Part shown: positions 16,485-23,523 of the stretch, piece by piece | Layout: each line of letters opens with the position of its first letter | Position numbering within the stretch: the stretch's first letter is position 1 | Source: Methylococcaceae bacterium | GTDB taxonomy: Bacteria; Pseudomonadota; Gammaproteobacteria; Methylococcales; Methylococcaceae | Direction of reading: 5' to 3' | Length of the DNA: 24,015 nt | Assembly (NCBI GenBank): GCA_012026715.1 | Contig: VEPB01000510.1 | Span: 1 to 24,015, forward strand | Notes under the pieces: model-generated | Told to the model about the DNA's origin: nothing | What the model saw: the letters and a program-made list of their open reading frames with translations, nothing else | Database searches by the model: none | Made by a program: the position numbers and the translations under genes

Positions 16485-17296
16485 CGGTCGCCCGGTGGAC
16501 GCCGGCGCTGAAGCTGGCCGGCGTGGTCGCGCTGTTTTTGTGGGGGGTGCTGGCGGTTGCGCTGCTGCGTCCGGCGCTGCTGCGGCTGCCGGGAAGGTGC
16601 GGCGTGCGACCGTGGGATGCCGTGCAATGTTTCTGGCACCGCTGCGTCTGCCGGGTAGTCGGCGTACAGGTGGAGGTGACCGGCGAACCGGATGGCTCGG
16701 TTGGCCTGCTGGTGGCCAACCATGTTTCCTGGGTCGATATCGTTGGTCTCGGCGGCCTGCGACAGTTGGATTTCATCGCCAAGTCGGAAATGGAGGATTG
16801 GCCGGTGTTGGGCTATCTGGCCCGCGGCACGGGGACTCTGTTCCTGCGGCGGGGCGACGCCGGTCACGCACAGCAGATCGCCGAGCAGATGACCTGGCGC
16901 CTGCGCCGGGGGCGGCGGCTGGCGCTGTTTCCCGAGGGGACCACCACCGCCGGCGATCGGGTGTTGCGGTTCCATCCCAAACTGTTTCAGCCGGCCCGGT
17001 TGGCGGCAACGACCGTGCAGACGGTGGCGCTGCAGTACCGGGGCGAGGCCGCTGCGGTGGCCCCCTTCATCGGCGACGACGCCTTCGTGCCGCACCTGCT
17101 GCGCCTGTTGCAGCTGCCTCGCATCGATCTTCGTGTCCACTTCTGTCCCCCGCTGGCTTCCGGTCTTGGCGCGGCCGAGCTGGCAAGAGCTTCGCGAGCC
17201 CAGGTGCTGGAGGTTCTGCAGTTCGCCGAGAATTCGCCCTCCGCCGAAGCTAAGCGATTGTTACAGAACCGTAACCAAACGCCCGCCGTCCTGTAA
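16481..17296 (+). CDS. olsA: OlsA-like lyso-lipid O-acyltransferase (PlsC family)
   Basis: TTG at 16481 overlaps the olsB stop by four bases (TTGA), so translation is coupled; the product has 271 residues. An N-terminal membrane segment lies at about 11-30. The acyltransferase motif NHVSWVD (His81, Asp86) and the FPEGTTT motif (150-156) are intact. The PlsC family acylates lysophosphatidate, while OlsA uses lyso-ornithine lipid to complete ornithine lipid at the inner membrane. The olsB overlap and shared Pho box favour OlsA, but the sequence alone does not exclude PlsC activity, and some OlsA proteins have both. The TTG start may keep expression low. Confidence 0.82.
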   Translation: MTVARWTPALKLAGVVALFLWGVLAVALLRPALLRLPGRCGVRPWDAVQCFWHRCVCRVVGVQVEVTGEPDGSVGLLVANHVSWVDIVGLGGLRQLDFIAKSEMEDWPVLGYLARGTGTLFLRRGDAGHAQQIAEQMTWRLRRGRRLALFPEGTTTAGDRVLRFHPKLFQPARLAATTVQTVALQYRGEAAAVAPFIGDDAFVPHLLRLLQLPRIDLRVHFCPPLASGLGAAELARASRAQVLEVLQFAENSPSAEAKRLLQNRNQTPAVL

Positions 17297-17299
17297 CAA
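17258..17299 (+). promoter_or_regulatory. possible second Pho-like site before plcP
   Basis: TTGTTACAG (17258-17266) and CTGTAACAA (17291-17299) are a perfect inverted pair. CCGTAAC (17269) and CTGTAAC (17291) are direct repeats exactly 22 bases apart, two 11-base Pho periods. The heptamer at the middle position does not match, so this is weaker than the site at 15583. It overlaps the olsA stop codon and ends 51 bases before plcP. Confidence 0.35.
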
Positions 17300-17350
17300 A
17301 GCCTCCTTAATCTGCTCGGGTATCTCCCTTAACTCCCGGAGGCATGACCC

Positions 17351-18160
17351 ATGAAGCTGGATTACCGAACGGTATGGATTTCCGACGTTCACCTGGGAAC
17401 GCGTGGCTGCAAGGCCGAATACCTGTTGGACTTCCTGCGGCACGTGCGCTGCGAACAACTCTATCTGGTGGGTGACATCGTCGACCTGTGGAAGCTCAAG
17501 AACGGCTTCTACTGGCCGGCGCTCCACAATGAAATCGTCCGCACCGTGCTGGAGATGGCCAAGCGCGGCACCCGGGTGTTCTATATTCCCGGCAATCATG
17601 ACGAGATGTTCCGCGGCCATATCGGGATGTCCTTCAACGGCGTCGAGATTCTTGCCCGCGCTATTCATCAGGGTGCCGACGGCCGTCGCTACCTGGTTTT
17701 GCACGGCGACGAGTTCGACGGCGTGGTCTGTTCCAGCCGCTGGCTGGCGGTGCTGGGCAGCGAGGCCTACGACGTGCTGCTGTGGGCGAACCGTTGGTTC
17801 AACGTGGCGCGCCGCGTCCTGGGCTTCCCCTACTGGTCCATGTCGGCCTACATCAAGCATCGGGTGAAGAACGCCGTCGACTTCATCTTCAGCTTCGAAG
17901 AAGCCCTAATCCACGAAACCCTCGAAAGCGGTCTCGACGGGGTGATCTGCGGTCACATCCATCACGCGGCGATTCGCCGGGTGGAACAGGGGGTCGATTA
18001 CTGCAACTGCGGCGACTGGGTGGAAAGCTGCACCGCCCTGGTCGAGGATGCTGCCGGACAAATCTCCATCCTGCGTTGGGTGGAGGAAAGTGCTCAATTG
18101 CTCGAGGACACCCAACTTGAAACTTGCCCTGATCACGGACGCCTGGCGGCCACAAATTAA
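17351..18160 (+). CDS. plcP: PlcP-like phospholipase C (calcineurin-type metallophosphoesterase)
   Basis: The ATG has CCGGAGG about eight bases upstream; the product has 269 residues. All metal-site motifs are present: SDVHLG (11-16), GDIVD (41-45), GNHDE (81-85), HGDEFD (118-123) and GHIHH (201-205). Automated tools often call such proteins UDP-2,3-diacylglucosamine hydrolases. However, the SDVHLGTRGCKAEYLLDFLR opening, the GADGRRYLVLHGDEFD core and the GDWVESCTALVE ending match my knowledge of PlcP from Sinorhizobium and marine bacteria. PlcP cleaves phospholipids to diacylglycerol under phosphate starvation. The overlapping glycosyltransferase, which would use that diacylglycerol, supports this. 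Confidence 0.85.
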   Translation: MKLDYRTVWISDVHLGTRGCKAEYLLDFLRHVRCEQLYLVGDIVDLWKLKNGFYWPALHNEIVRTVLEMAKRGTRVFYIPGNHDEMFRGHIGMSFNGVEILARAIHQGADGRRYLVLHGDEFDGVVCSSRWLAVLGSEAYDVLLWANRWFNVARRVLGFPYWSMSAYIKHRVKNAVDFIFSFEEALIHETLESGLDGVICGHIHHAAIRRVEQGVDYCNCGDWVESCTALVEDAAGQISILRWVEESAQLLEDTQLETCPDHGRLAATN

Positions 18161-19157
18161 CGGCGTCGTGACCACGCTCCAGCGCACCTGCGGAGAACTG
18201 CGGGCGCTGGGGCACGCCGTGGAGACCTTCACCCCGGACCAGTTTCGCAACTGGCCGTGCCCCGGCTATCCTGAGATCCGCCTGGCTCTCGGCTGCGGCG
18301 CGGAGGTGCGCAGGCGGCTCGAAGCGCTGCAGCCCGATGCGGTGCATATCGCCACCGAAGGGCCTTTGGGGCTGGCCGCCCGCAGCTGGTGCCGCCGCCG
18401 CCGGATGCCGTATACGTCCTCGTTCCACACCCGTTTCGCCGAGTATGTGAACCTGCGCAGCGGCATTCCCCTGTCTTGGGGGTACGCCCTGCTGCGCTGG
18501 TTCCATTCCGGCAGCGAGCGGGTGATGGCGGCGACTCCGGCCCTGGTCGAGGAGTTGCGCGGACGCGGCTTCCGCAATCCGGTACTGTGGTCGCGCGGGG
18601 TCGATCTGGACCAGTTTAAGCCCGACGCCAAGGAATTCCTGCCGGGGCCCAGGCCCATCTATCTCTACACCGGCCGGGTCGCCATCGAAAAGAACATCGA
18701 GGCTTTCCTGAAGCTGGATTTGCCAGGCACCAAGTATGTGGTGGGGGATGGACCGCAGCGCCAGGAGCTGGAGGCGCGCTACCCGGACGCCCGTTTCGTG
18801 GGCTACAAGTTGGGAGATGAGTTGGCGCAGTACATGGCAGCGGCGGACGTGGTCGTGTTTCCCAGCCGCACCGACACCTTTGGCTTGGTGTTGCTGGAAG
18901 CCCTGGCTTGCGGGGTTCCGGTCGCCGCCTATCCGGTTCAGGGACCAAATGACGTGATACTCGACGATCGAGTCGGCTGTTTGCACGAGGACTTGGCGAC
19001 CGCAGTCACCACCGCCCTCAGCCTGGACCCGGAAACCTGCCGCAGTTATGCGATGAATTACTCCTGGCGCAACTGCTCCCGCCAGTTCGAGGGCAATCTC
19101 GCCCCGGTCTCCCGCATCCCGGCCCGGCCCGTGGCGTGGTGGCAGCGCTCGTCCTGA
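18117..19157 (+). CDS. agt: Agt-like GT4 diacylglycerol glycosyltransferase
   Basis: I place the start at TTG 18117, with GAGG (18104-18107) nine bases upstream. This gives 346 residues beginning MKLALITDAWRPQINGVVTT, a standard GT-B opening, and a 44-base overlap with plcP. The GT4 donor-binding half has YTGRVAIEKNIEAFLKL (about 184-200), VVGDGP (208-213) and PSRTDTFGLVLLEALACGVP (249-268). The first acidic residue of the EX7E motif is Asp253, paired with Glu261. The tail YSWRNCSRQFEGNL is also typical. Agt transfers glucose or glucuronate to diacylglycerol, making glycolipids that replace phospholipids. The sugar donor cannot be read from the sequence. Overlap with plcP implies coupled production. 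Confidence 0.85.
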   Translation: MKLALITDAWRPQINGVVTTLQRTCGELRALGHAVETFTPDQFRNWPCPGYPEIRLALGCGAEVRRRLEALQPDAVHIATEGPLGLAARSWCRRRRMPYTSSFHTRFAEYVNLRSGIPLSWGYALLRWFHSGSERVMAATPALVEELRGRGFRNPVLWSRGVDLDQFKPDAKEFLPGPRPIYLYTGRVAIEKNIEAFLKLDLPGTKYVVGDGPQRQELEARYPDARFVGYKLGDELAQYMAAADVVVFPSRTDTFGLVLLEALACGVPVAAYPVQGPNDVILDDRVGCLHEDLATAVTTALSLDPETCRSYAMNYSWRNCSRQFEGNLAPVSRIPARPVAWWQRSS

Positions 19158-19160
19158 GCC

Positions 19161-19217
19161 TGTTGGGTTAGGCTGCGCCAACCCACCCTGCGTTATTGCT
19201 GCCGTGGTAGGGTGGGT
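19161..19217. repeat. intergenic palindromic repeat, left of CDGSH gene
   Basis: TGGGTT (19164-19169) pairs with AACCCA (19180-19185) around AGGCTGCGCC. ACCCACCCT (19181-19189) also pairs with AGGGTGGGT (19209-19217). The two pairings are mutually exclusive. The look is that of dispersed intergenic repeats common in gammaproteobacteria. Nothing else is seen up to 19382. Confidence 0.55.
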
Positions 19218-19382
19218 GAACGGCTTTTGGTCTGCCCACCCGGCCTGGCGCTTTCCCCTCTGCCACCGATGCGTCGGCTTGCTCCATCACTTTGCTTGGG
19301 TGGGACGCAAAACTTCATTATCATCCGCCTCGGGCCGGCGGATTCTCAGGCCGGGACGATCCACGACCTTGAGGCATCCGAG

Positions 19383-19625
19383 ATGAGCGAACCTGTCGTC
19401 ACCCAAAAATTTCCTTACGCGTTGGAACTGGAAGCGGGCAAGTACTGGTGGTGTGCCTGCGGCCGATCGGCCAATCAGCCGTTTTGCGACGGTTCCCACA
19501 AGGGCAGCGAATTCACCCCCATCGCTTTTGAGTTGACGGAAACCACCAAGGTCTGGTTGTGCGGATGCCGGCACAGCGGCAACACGCCGTTCTGCGACGG
19601 CAGCCACAAGAAACTCCCGGATTAG
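19383..19625 (+). CDS. dual-CDGSH iron-sulfur domain protein
   Basis: ATG at 19383 with GAGG (19372-19375) seven bases upstream gives 80 residues. Two complete CDGSH motifs are present: WWCACGRSANQPFCDGSH and CGCRHSGNTPFCDGSHKK. Each has the three-Cys-one-His set that binds a redox-active [2Fe-2S] cluster, as in the mitoNEET family. No signal peptide or membrane span is seen, so it should be a soluble cytoplasmic electron-transfer or iron-sulfur sensing protein. The true partner is unknown, and neither neighbouring gene suggests one. Confidence 0.92.
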   Translation: MSEPVVTQKFPYALELEAGKYWWCACGRSANQPFCDGSHKGSEFTPIAFELTETTKVWLCGCRHSGNTPFCDGSHKKLPD

Positions 19626-19633
19626 TCTGTGGG

Positions 19634-19657
19634 TCGGGTTAGCGCAGCATAATCCGA
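19634..19657. repeat. intergenic palindromic repeat, right of CDGSH gene
   Basis: TCGGGTTA (19634-19641) pairs with TAATCCGA (19650-19657), with one G-T pair, around GCGCAGCA. It sits nine bases after the CDGSH stop and resembles the repeat at 19161. It may serve as a shared 3' end for the CDGSH gene and the convergent gene that ends at 19666. Confidence 0.5.
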
Positions 19658-19665
19658 CATTACCG

Positions 19666-20208
19666 CTACAGCAGTTGGGCTACCGCGGCTCCCAAGCCGT
19701 AGGATAGAAGCAGGAACAGCGGAATCGCACCCAGGACGCCGGCACCGGCCACGGCGATCTTGTTGAGTGAGTCCAGGGAGTTCCACCACCGTTGCGCCTT
19801 GCCGGCATAGAGACGGTAGTGGTGGTTGACTCGGGCCGCGCAATCTCGGGTCAGCCAGGCGGCGCGATAGACCAGGTGGGCAGTGGAGCGCCACAAGCGC
19901 CGGCCGAGGGTTGCCATCAGGACGATCGCCACGGCCAGGTAGGTGTAGGCGCTCGCCATCTGGGCCCCGCGGGTGTCCAGGTGGGCGGTTTTGCGGTAGA
20001 AGGCTTCCAGATTCTCCTCCACCAGATCGAACAGGACGTCGCCGATGTCCACCAGGGCATCGGTCATCATTTCCAGCGCCCCGCTCACCACGAGCAATGC
20101 GGCCAGGGCGGCATACCACCAGCGCCTGTGAGACCGGGGGCGGGGCGCGCGGTGAAATCCAACACGGGGAAACTGGGGTAGGTGAAGCCGGTCTGGAAAT
20201 TTGAACAT
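19666..20208 (-). CDS. predicted inner-membrane protein, unknown function
   Basis: The ATG at 20208 (minus strand) gives 180 residues. The N-terminus is Arg/Pro-rich and basic (about 1-30), followed by a hydrophobic segment (WYAALAALLVVSGALEMM). A second lies near the middle (YTYLAVAIVLMATLG) and a third at the C-terminus (IAVAGAGVLGAIPLFLLLSY). Between the last two is a basic, aromatic-rich loop. I do not recognise the family. It is divergent from the lipoprotein gene at 20350 and convergent with the CDGSH gene. Coding character and three clear membrane segments support a real gene; only a weak ribosome site is visible. Confidence 0.65.
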   Translation of the reverse strand: MFKFPDRLHLPQFPRVGFHRAPRPRSHRRWWYAALAALLVVSGALEMMTDALVDIGDVLFDLVEENLEAFYRKTAHLDTRGAQMASAYTYLAVAIVLMATLGRRLWRSTAHLVYRAAWLTRDCAARVNHHYRLYAGKAQRWWNSLDSLNKIAVAGAGVLGAIPLFLLLSYGLGAAVAQLL

Positions 20209-20273
20209 GGAAACCGCTCGCTGCCGATGTCATGGGTTTGCGCGTTCCTGCCCCATCGTGCCCTCCGTGGCGT

Positions 20274-20295
20274 CCGTCCCGTCGGATTGGGACGG
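20274..20295. repeat. hairpin in divergent intergenic region
   Basis: CCGTCCC and GGGACGG form a perfect seven-bp stem around GTCGGATT. It lies between divergent genes, so it is not a terminator for either. It may be an operator or a 5'-leader structure for the lipoprotein gene. Confidence 0.35.
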
Positions 20296-20349
20296 CAAAG
20301 CACTTTTCCTACGACAGTGAGATTTGAAGTTGAGTTCCGGACTGGGGCA

Positions 20350-20679
20350 ATGACGGTATCCAATGGCAACGCAAGACGTCGCCCGAAAGGCTTGGTGCAG
20401 GCACTGATCGCCGGGGCGGCCTGCGCGGTTCTGGGCGGCTGCGGTACCTTTCATTCCCTGTCGGGACCGATGCGGGATGCGCCCTGCATCTACAGCGGTA
20501 TCCGGCTGGACTGGGCCGCCCTGCAGGGCGACGACCACTATGTCCGGCAATACCGGCTGGTGGCGCCCGATCACCCGGCGTTGGACCTGCCGGCCAGTTT
20601 CGCGATGGATTCCCTGTTCCTGCCGCTCGCGGTGCCGCGCTCGATCTATCAGGCCATCTTCGTCCCCAAAGGCTTGTGA
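20350..20679 (+). CDS. YceK/YidQ-like lipoprotein
   Basis: ATG at 20350 with GGGG just upstream gives 109 residues. The signal peptide ends at the lipobox LGGC, and the mature protein begins CGTFHSLSGPM. The body matches the YceK/YidQ (DUF1375) pattern: a CIYSGIRLDW stretch, a short variable loop, and a Pro-rich end with DSLFLPLAVPRSIYQ. Members are small lipoproteins of unknown function. The start of lgt, which lipidates such proteins, lies 50 bases downstream, but co-occurrence may be chance. Confidence 0.8.
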   Translation: MTVSNGNARRRPKGLVQALIAGAACAVLGGCGTFHSLSGPMRDAPCIYSGIRLDWAALQGDDHYVRQYRLVAPDHPALDLPASFAMDSLFLPLAVPRSIYQAIFVPKGL

Positions 20680-20688
20680 TACGGCCTG

Positions 20689-20697
20689 TGCGATAAT
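20689..20697 (+). promoter_or_regulatory. possible extended -10 promoter for lgt-thyA
   Basis: TGCGATAAT fits the extended -10 pattern (TGnTATAAT) with one mismatch. It lies 32 bases before the lgt ATG. No clear -35 is seen. Confidence 0.35.
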
Positions 20698-20729
20698 CCC
20701 GGTTCGTCTCGACTGTTGCTTTCCTTGCC

Positions 20730-21521
20730 ATGTTGACTTATCCCCAGATCGATCCGGTGGCCGTGAGTATCGGCACTTTCAAAATCCATTGGTACGGCCT
20801 GATGTACGTGATCGGCATCGCCGGAGCGTGGTGGCTGGGCCGCTGGAAGGCGGACCATGGTTTGGCGCCGGCGACCCGCGAGCAGGTGGAGGACTTGGTG
20901 TTCTACTGCGCCATCGGCGTGGTGGCCGGCGGCAGGCTGGGGTATACCCTGTTCTACAACCTACCGCTGTTCTCCCACGATCCGTTCGCCATCCTGCGCA
21001 TCTGGGAGGGCGGCATGTCCTTCCACGGGGGCTTGCTGGGGGTGTTCCTGGCGATGTGGTGGTACGGCCGGAAGATCGGGACGGGATTTTTGAGGCTGTC
21101 GGACTTCATCGGTCCCCTGGTGCCGCTGGGCCTGTTCACTGGCCGCATCGGCAATTTCATCAACGGCGAGTTGTGGGGCAAGCCGACCGACGTGCCCTGG
21201 GCCATGGCGTTCCCCGGTGCTGGCCCCGAGCCGCGCCATCCGTCCATGCTGTACGAAGCGGCGCTGGAGGGTGTCGCACTGTTCCTGCTGCTCCACTGGT
21301 TTTCCCTCAAGCCGCGTCCGGTGGGGGCGGTTTCGGCCTTGTTCATGCTGGGCTATGGGACATTCCGCTTCGCGGTGGAATTCGTGCGCCTGCCCGACGC
21401 CCACATCGGCTACCTGGCGTTTGGCTGGCTCACCATGGGCCATATTCTGACCCTGCCCATGATTTTGGTCGGACTGTTCTGGCTGGCCTACGCCTATCGC
21501 CGCCAGCCCGTCGCAGCCTGA
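20730..21521 (+). CDS. lgt: prolipoprotein diacylglyceryl transferase
   Basis: This 263-residue inner-membrane enzyme moves diacylglycerol from phosphatidylglycerol to the lipobox Cys of prolipoproteins. It has the family signature: FHGGLLG around 98-104, GRIGNFINGELWG (138-150), and the conserved GGRLGYTLFYN segment near 67-77. About seven membrane segments are visible and the length is normal. The ATG at 20730 lacks a strong ribosome site. thyA starts four bases after the stop; the lgt-thyA pairing also occurs in E. coli. Confidence 0.97.
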   Translation: MLTYPQIDPVAVSIGTFKIHWYGLMYVIGIAGAWWLGRWKADHGLAPATREQVEDLVFYCAIGVVAGGRLGYTLFYNLPLFSHDPFAILRIWEGGMSFHGGLLGVFLAMWWYGRKIGTGFLRLSDFIGPLVPLGLFTGRIGNFINGELWGKPTDVPWAMAFPGAGPEPRHPSMLYEAALEGVALFLLLHWFSLKPRPVGAVSALFMLGYGTFRFAVEFVRLPDAHIGYLAFGWLTMGHILTLPMILVGLFWLAYAYRRQPVAA

Positions 21522-21525
21522 CGCC

Positions 21526-22416
21526 ATGCATGGCGAACATCACTATCTGGAACTGCTCCGCCAGTTGATCGAACGCGGCGATGAGCGCATCGATCGCACC
21601 GGGGTCGGCACCCGCGCCCTGTTCGGCCAAACCCTGCGGTTCGACCTGGCGGATGGCTTTCCGGCGCTGACCACCAAGCGGCTGTACTGGCGCACCGCCT
21701 TCAAGGAGATGCTGTGGATGCTGGCGGGGGGGACCAACATCCGCCCCTTGTTGCAACAAAACGTCCGTATCTGGACCGACTGGCCGTTGCGCCACTATCG
21801 CGAAGCCAGCGGTGAGGCCATCGGCCAGGAGGAGTTCGAACGCCGCATCGTGGAGGATGAGGGGTTTGCCGCCCGCTGGGGCGAACTGGGGCCGGTGTAC
21901 GGCAAGCAGTGGCGGCGCTGGCGCACCGCCGACGGGCGGGAAATCGACCAGATCAGCGGGCTGCTGGAAGAGTTGCGCAGCAATCCCGGTTCGCGCCGCT
22001 TGCTGTTCGACGGCTGGAACGTGGGCGAACTGGAGCAGATGGCCTTGCCGCCTTGCCACAAGCACTACCAGTTCTTCGTTGCCCGCGACGGCCGGCTCAG
22101 CGGTGGCATGGTGCAGCGCTCCGCCGACTGCTTCTTAGGTCTGCCTTTCAATCTGGCCAACCTGGCTCTGCTGACGCATCTGTTGGCCGAACAGACCGGC
22201 TACCGCCCCGGCGAGATCGTCTGGTTCGGCTTCGACGTCCACCTCTACCTGAACCACATTCCCCAGGCCCGCTTGCAGTTGGAACGGGAGCCGCGGCCCT
22301 GGCCCCGGCTAGCCATCAAGCGCCATCCGTCCAGCCTGTTCGACTACACCATCGACGACTTCGAACTGGAGGGCTACGACCCGCATCCCTCCATCGCGGC
22401 TGAGGTTGCGGTGTGA
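21526..22416 (+). CDS. thyA: thymidylate synthase
   Basis: This 296-residue enzyme methylates dUMP to dTMP using methylene-tetrahydrofolate. Family motifs are intact: DRTGVGTRALFG (23-34), GSRRLLFDGWNVGEL (155-169), the active-site PPCH with Cys177, and MVQRSADCFLGLPFN. It is longer than the 264-residue E. coli type because of an extra segment at about 90-120, as in the larger ThyA subclass. The motif usually written GDxHxYLNH reads FDVHLYLNH here, a substitution at a normally conserved Gly. Confidence 0.97.
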   Translation: MHGEHHYLELLRQLIERGDERIDRTGVGTRALFGQTLRFDLADGFPALTTKRLYWRTAFKEMLWMLAGGTNIRPLLQQNVRIWTDWPLRHYREASGEAIGQEEFERRIVEDEGFAARWGELGPVYGKQWRRWRTADGREIDQISGLLEELRSNPGSRRLLFDGWNVGELEQMALPPCHKHYQFFVARDGRLSGGMVQRSADCFLGLPFNLANLALLTHLLAEQTGYRPGEIVWFGFDVHLYLNHIPQARLQLEREPRPWPRLAIKRHPSSLFDYTIDDFELEGYDPHPSIAAEVAV

Positions 22417-22445
22417 GGCGGGATGCGCCATACGCATCCAACGGA

Positions 22446-22466
22446 GGTCAGCCCCTTGGGGTGATC
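22446..22466. terminator. weak bidirectional hairpin between thyA and TPR gene
   Basis: TCA-G-CCCC and GGGG-TGA can pair around TT with one bulged G. It lies in the 93-base gap between convergent genes, where a shared terminator is expected. No T-run is seen. Confidence 0.3.
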
Positions 22467-22509
22467 CGGAACGCCTTTACGGCGAATCGAGATAATGACG
22501 GGGCGGGGA

Positions 22510-23271
22510 CTAACCGGTGAAAAAAACCTTGGAGATGAGAACCAGCATGCCGGCAATGAGCACACCCAGCATCCATTTCAAGAGTTTGAACTCACCGTCG
22601 TGTTTGATCAGCTGGTGTTCGATACGATCAACGGCGACCCGCAGATCATTGCGGAGCATTTCCGGCTCGGCTCGCGAATCACGCGTTCCGCTGTTGGATG
22701 GGGCGTCGCCCTGAGGGGTTGCGGCGCCGCGGCGCCAGTTGGCACGGATCTCGAGCAGATCCGGGCGCTCCGGCGCCAGTTCGATGGCGTGGTCGAGCAA
22801 AGCTTCCGCCTCGCCCTCATAAAGAGCCCAGTCTTCCCGTTCGCGCAATTCGTTCGCCAGCAGGAGCAGGGCATCGACACGGTCGGGATCCAGCATCAGC
22901 GCGCGGCGTAATTCGTCCTCGGCGTCCAGGGAGTCTTGCCGGGTCCGTTTGGCGATCTCCCGCTCCCTGCGGTTGCGCTCGGCGTCTGACAAAGATTCGC
23001 CCTTCGGTCCGTCGTCTTCTCCAAAATGGGCGTATTGCACTCGTTTCACGATGGCCGGTACATGATCCGGTTCCAGTCGCAGCAGCAGATCCAGTTCCGC
23101 CTTGATCTCGCCATAACGGCCCAGTTTTTCCAGGCATTCGACCCGGTTCCAGCGCAGCGCCGGCGAGTCGGCGTAGGCGGCGATCAGCCGGTCGATGTGA
23201 GCGAGCGCATCGGCGTAGCGTTCCTGGGCAAAGGCCTCGGCAAAGCCGGCAAGGACGGATTGAGAGGTCAT
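22510..23271 (-). CDS. TPR-like protein with C-terminal membrane anchor
   Basis: I choose ATG 23271 (253 residues), with GGAG about nine bases upstream; an upstream start at 23307 lacks one. Residues about 8-75 and 125-185 form helical pairs of tetratricopeptide type (ALRWNRVECLEKLGRYGEI, DAEDELRRALMLDPDRVDAL, LLDHAIELAPERPDLLEI). Such repeats bind other proteins. The region at 85-120 is charged and may be a loop. The C-terminus ends with a single hydrophobic segment at about 232-250 (LGVLIAGMLVLISKVFF), with the bulk of the protein in the cytoplasm. The partner is unknown. Confidence 0.8.
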   Translation of the reverse strand: MTSQSVLAGFAEAFAQERYADALAHIDRLIAAYADSPALRWNRVECLEKLGRYGEIKAELDLLLRLEPDHVPAIVKRVQYAHFGEDDGPKGESLSDAERNRREREIAKRTRQDSLDAEDELRRALMLDPDRVDALLLLANELREREDWALYEGEAEALLDHAIELAPERPDLLEIRANWRRGAATPQGDAPSNSGTRDSRAEPEMLRNDLRVAVDRIEHQLIKHDGEFKLLKWMLGVLIAGMLVLISKVFFTG

Positions 23272-23379
23272 GGCGCTTCTCCATGCTGGGATTGAGGGGC
23301 TAAGCATAATCTATGGAAGTCGGCCGTCTAGCCCGGCATAGACCGTTCCGTGCTAATCATCTGACAAACTAGTCTTTCT

Positions 23380-23407
23380 GGTTATTCATGGCCTGGCTAT
23401 AGTAACC
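23380..23407 (+). promoter_or_regulatory. A/T-rich regulatory stretch before cysT
   Basis: GGTTA (23380-23384) and TAACC (23403-23407) are inverted around 18 bases, and TATAGT (23398-23403) could be a -10 element. This stretch is more A/T-rich than its surroundings. Sulfate permease operons are often controlled by CysB, whose sites are poorly conserved, so I cannot name the regulator. Confidence 0.25.
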
Positions 23408-23523
23408 ACACCCTTCCGCGCGAGAGCCGTTTCCGTCAGTGTCGTCTCCGGACCTGATACGGCTGGCTTCGGCAGGACCGATACCGACGGTCAGGGCAGC
23501 CCCGTTTCCCAACGAACCAGACC

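Noticed and set aside
17351..18160. LpxH (UDP-2,3-diacylglucosamine hydrolase)
   Set aside because: It shares the metal motifs, but the opening, core and C-terminal motifs and the overlap with an Agt-like gene fit PlcP better.
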